Origin: Ephydatia muelleri
Lineage: Eukaryota; Porifera; Demospongiae; Spongillida; Spongillidae
NCBI GenBank assembly: GCA_013339895.1
Contig: JABACO010000001.1
Coordinates: 1,268,544-1,332,543 of the forward strand
Length of the DNA: 64,000 nucleotides
Reading direction: 5' to 3'
Shown: positions 61,301 to 64,000 of the stretch, piece by piece
Layout of the letters: every line of letters begins with the position of its first letter
Position numbering within the stretch: the first letter of the stretch is position 1
Position numbers and translations under genes: made by a program
The notes under the pieces: generated by a model
What the model was told of the DNA's origin: nothing
Database searches by the model: none
Seen by the model: the letters and a program-made list of their open reading frames with translations, nothing else

Positions 61301-61474
61301 ACAGCCAACTCTGAATCTGGTAAGTTTCCAATCCAATCAATGTAATATTGTGTCATGCCGTCACGTTTTGCTATGTTCAACACCACCATTATACAAATTG
61401 TGTTGTGTTTCCGGGATCTCATATATTTACCAACCACATTTATACAGGCACTGAAAACTGTGAAGGAAACCTAG
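58369..61474 (+). CDS. Secreted-peptide gene with an array of single-codon microexons
   Basis: The first exon opens with a signal-peptide-like start (MLKELALLVTLLTLLTDA), then PQRFE. A TAG at 58474 can be removed by a phase-0 intron of 36 nt (58441-58476, gtttgg to aattag). An acidic segment follows (EPLNDQDEMSEEVDINGPQR), ending RDNS at a gtaagt (58603). Then come about 29 candidate microexons in phase 0, for example 58689-58694 (GTGATC), 58775 (TGC), 58870 (CGT), 58960 (CTC), 59038-59046 (9 nt), 59122 (GAT), 60161 (GTT), 60325 (TGG), 60481 (CCT) and 61305-61319 (15 nt). The terminal exon 61448-61474 reads ALKTVKET then TAG. All lengths are multiples of three and no codon is a stop. With every microexon included the product would be about 111 residues. 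Homology unknown; the gene plan resembles schistosome MEGs. Splicing is unproven. Confidence 0.5.
58603..61447 (+). repeat. Tandem array of about 82-bp intron-microexon units
   Basis: Units contain 'ttccttgttgccatggatac', 'tattatgaacaatgcag', a variable triplet, then 'gtaagtatcaataatgttgc' and 'atttcccattgcacctta'. Central units (60080-60900) are nearly identical, with introns of mostly 70 or 79 nt. The outer units are diverged yet keep the AG-N3-GTAAGT core. A 300-bp AT-rich stretch (59300-59600) interrupts the array. Confidence 0.9.
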
Positions 61475-62047
61475 CTATTCGACAGAATGGCTGGCTGTAG
61501 TGGCTGCTTGTAGAAATGTAGTGATGCAGTTTGATTTGGACTTAAGAGGTTTATTAACAGCTGTTTTGCTGATGAGAAGTGACTAATATCAGCGGCATGA
61601 TAGACAATAGTAGGCCAATAATTAATAATGGTACCGATAAAGGTGTGTGTTCCTGGGGACAGTACAAGTGTGATAGAAACAGAATACACTTCGTAATGTA
61701 AATTGGGCCTGGTTGAGTAACAATATGGTCTGGCAACTGCCTGACCTGCCAGACCGGTTTAACCAGCTGTGAGACCAGTTCCGCCAATCGGTTCCGCCAG
61801 CCCTGTATTATACTAACGATACTACCGTATCATGATGTATGTTATCTACACAAGGCAAGACAACAGAAAAATACAGCCGGTGGCATAGTAGCTATGACAG
61901 GACCATGTGTTTTGCTATTTAGAGTTGGGTCCACACCTTCCTCAAGGGAAAAAAAAACCCCTCAGTAACATCAATCAAAGAAGAGCTGTGTGACAACAAA
62001 GCACAATACTACACACCTCACGGGGAAAAAATTAAAGTGCACAATCT

Positions 62048-62560
62048 CTTAATTAGACTGACTTGTAACTCTCTCGTCCAAGTGCATTTCAGCCATGTAA
62101 TTATTTAAATACAGACACAATTTTGCATTCCGAGTCAGTCCTTTGTTGGTTATATTTACGGCAATTGTAAGATGTGTAGGCGGGGTACCCATCCCAATGA
62201 ATACCTTTCCTTGAATTATTACAGAAGGAACCCACCCACCCCCAGTTTGAAGGCAGGCCAAAGCAAGAGCATTGTTGAGTGATCTGGAGTAATACTTTTG
62301 ATTGATCTTCCCAGAGCTCTTGTAGAATGAGTGGCAAGGAAAGTTAGGAAAATTAAATTAATATCCCAAGCAACATGTGCGTGGCGGTTTGTCCACCCAT
62401 TCCATAGCATGACAGTGTGGACACTCTCTCTGCACCCGGTACAATTTGGTTGCGAAAAGTGTACTGCCCTTGCCAAAAGTGTAACAGGTAGTGAGAAAGG
62501 GCCGTTGGCTATTTAGGATGAGTACCATGACGTAGTTAATCGATTTGTTGCATGCAAGTA
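62048..62560 (-). pseudogene. Helitron-like Rep/helicase N-terminal fragment
   Basis: The minus-strand frame has 'RVQRECPHCHAMEWVDKPPR' and TCCLGY, then an in-frame TAA, then 'SLNNALALACLQTGGGWVPS' and 'VIIQGKVFIGMG'. The CxxCxA-W-----CC block followed by a YNNALALAS-like segment and an IQG-VYH-IG-like segment is the pattern just before the Rep domain of Helitron-encoded helicases. The stop and the absence of helicase motifs make it a relic. Confidence 0.55.
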
Positions 62561-62701
62561 TAACTGAGTGACCGTTTCCACTGACATTCAGTGTGTTGAT
62601 TTGTTGTGCAAAGTTATTAAACATATGTTAATCAAATCATGCAAAAAAAGTGATTGAGACATGAATAATTCATTTATTAATATATATGAGCTAATCCTAT
62701 A

Positions 62702-63105
62702 TCACATTTGCCTAACAGGTTCATAGTGGTCACATGTATTGACCAGATAAACAGCTTCTTTGGAATGCGCATGCACAACATTGCTGTCTTCACATGGATG
62801 TGGCAAAAAGTGTAGCCACTTGTAAGAATGTCCAGATTGACAAAACACCATTATAGGTGTCCGCAACATATTGGACACTGCAAAAATTTCAACTTCCATA
62901 GCCCAGAGAGATGAGCTGTGCATGCCAGTTCTTGCTGGATACTCGTCCATTGTTTCATGAGCATTAAGGTAGCATTAGTCATTGTGCTGCATGTATGATG
63001 TTGCAATAGCTCTGAGTTCTAGGTGTTCATCTTGGGAGCCAGTTATAACAAATGCCATGCAAAGCTCTAAAAAAGCAGTTACCATCTCCTTGAATTCTTA
63101 CTGTT
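62702..63105 (-). pseudogene. OTU-family cysteine protease relic
   Basis: Catalytic block 'RIQGDGNCFFRAL' at about 63065-63105, then in the next frame 'MAFVITGSQDEHLELRAIAT' and SYMQHND, stop, then 'LWAMEVEIFAVSNMLRTPIM' and the C-terminal His block 'YLVNTCDHYEPV'. OTU proteases cleave ubiquitin linkages. Both the Cys (DGNC) and His (DHYEPV) sites are recognisable. A 1-nt frameshift and a TAA disable it. It lies upstream of, and in the same orientation as, the Helitron-like fragment, and some animal Helitrons carry an OTU domain. Confidence 0.65.
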
Positions 63106-63165
63106 GCAGCAGGCTGGTGGGAAATGCTATATTCTTTATGTTGAAGAATGTGAGTAATATTCCTT

Positions 63166-63960
63166 CTAATAAATTAACGTCATGCCAAGCCTTTGGCATA
63201 GACTTCTTTGCCACTCATCACATGGTGGCAAGTATGTGATAGTAGATGTCTTTGGACCATCTTCAGCAATTTCCTCTATCACATCATCTGGGTGTCTTGA
63301 AGTTTGATCTTCACTTTCCACAATTTTCTTCAAGCTAAATTCATCTTTGCTAGAGAACAATCTTCGTTTAGCATACACCCACTGGCGAAATGAATCAAGC
63401 TGTGCTGAAGACATTAGATAGTATACGCTTCCCAATAAATGGAGTGGCTTCAGAGTTCCCCCACCACCTGCTGTACACCAAACAGCAATTAACTCTACTG
63501 CTTTGACAATGCTGTATGCTCTGTCCACATAGGAGTATCCCTTCTTCTTAAGTGCCTCAAATTCATCACATAAATCCTCACTTACGATTACAAAGTCCCC
63601 TCCACAACTTCTCGCAGCTGTACTCCACCAAAGCATGTTCTGTATTCTATCCATAATGCCACTGTTGTGTCCTTGCTAAGAGCAAATTCTCCATCCTTTA
63701 GCTTTAAATCTGGTAATATCTCCTAAAATGAATAACAATAAACGTTAATATACATGTATAAAGAATGCATGCATTTCACTTACATCGAATGCTTCATCAT
63801 CCTCCTTAGCTTCATAGTGAAATTCACTTGTACCAGTTCTCCACAATGGAAGAAGATGTGATGAATTCAACTGCTCCCATTCACAAGAACAATTGTGTTT
63901 GACCACATCAATCACTTTACGTTCCAATTCAACAGAGGCTTTTGCACTATCACTTCCCGA
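63166..63960 (-). CDS. Unassigned exons upstream of the OTU relic
   Basis: 63166-63654 encodes 'YSIVKAVELIAVWCTAGGGG', 'LDSFRQWVYAKRRLFSSKDE' and 'EIAEDGPKTSTITYLPPCDE'. 63745 to about 63960 encodes 'KVIDVVKHNCSCEWEQLNSS'. Both are open and protein-like, in the same orientation as the OTU piece, and probably belong to the same mobile element. Not recognised further; the sequence continues past the window edge. Confidence 0.4.
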
Positions 63961-64000
63961 TTCTGAAATGAACGGCTTGATGTGGCTCGCAATTGCTCGC

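Overview
The window is a metazoan nuclear genome segment. It has GT-AG introns, SRCR, LDL-receptor class A, BTB-BACK-discoidin and TBC-domain genes, many animal DNA transposons and dense simple repeats. The gene types, the small introns, the many BEN, DUF6589 and DUF4430 relics and the frequent tacatgta motif suggest a non-bilaterian animal, perhaps a sponge. That assignment is inference. No viral or bacterial backbone is visible.

Layout. (1) 0.2-16.8 kb and 31.5-39.1 kb are two copies of one segmental duplication. Each holds a plus-strand coiled-coil gene, a minus-strand piggyBac-like fragment and a minus-strand BTBD9-like gene. The copies have lost different exons and gained different transposons. 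Copy 1 carries a Merlin element, with a deleted hAT nested in it, inside a BTBD9-like coding exon, and a CACTA-like element. Copy 2 carries small MITEs. (2) 16.8-26.6 kb is a graveyard: a RecQ-like helicase split by a 122-bp palindrome, a DUF6589 gene, a P-element-like fragment, a DUF4430 pseudogene and a CHAP amidase relic. (3) 26.8-31.4 kb holds nine phase-consistent 3' exons of a TBC1D19-like gene (minus strand). Its exon series stops beside the start of duplication copy 2. (4) 39.3-42.1 kb is a hAT relic invaded by a second hAT with a perfect 8-bp target duplication. (5) 43.5-51.4 kb is an LDLa-SRCR-LDLa gene whose intron holds a 6.7-kb, apparently intact CACTA-like transposon. That element encodes a nine-exon transposase and a divergently transcribed BEN-domain protein. 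(6) 52.5-56.5 kb is MITE-rich and contains a tandem duplication. (7) 58.4-61.5 kb holds the most remarkable locus. (8) 62.0-64.0 kb is a decayed Helitron-like element with an OTU protease (minus strand).

The main discovery candidate is the gene at 58369-61474. A signal-peptide/acidic first exon is followed by about 29 consecutive candidate microexons, 25 of them exactly 3 nt. Each sits between a good AG acceptor and a GTAAGT-type donor in an array with a period of about 82 bp. A terminal exon closes the same frame with a stop. Every candidate microexon length (3, 6, 9 or 15 nt) is a multiple of three and all are phase 0. The plan resembles schistosome micro-exon genes but uses single-codon exons. 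The second candidate is the pairing of CACTA transposases with BEN-domain proteins. Each element has its own palindromic subterminal repeat (AAGATCTT-like in one, AACGCGTT-like in the other), which suggests that the BEN protein reads the element ends.
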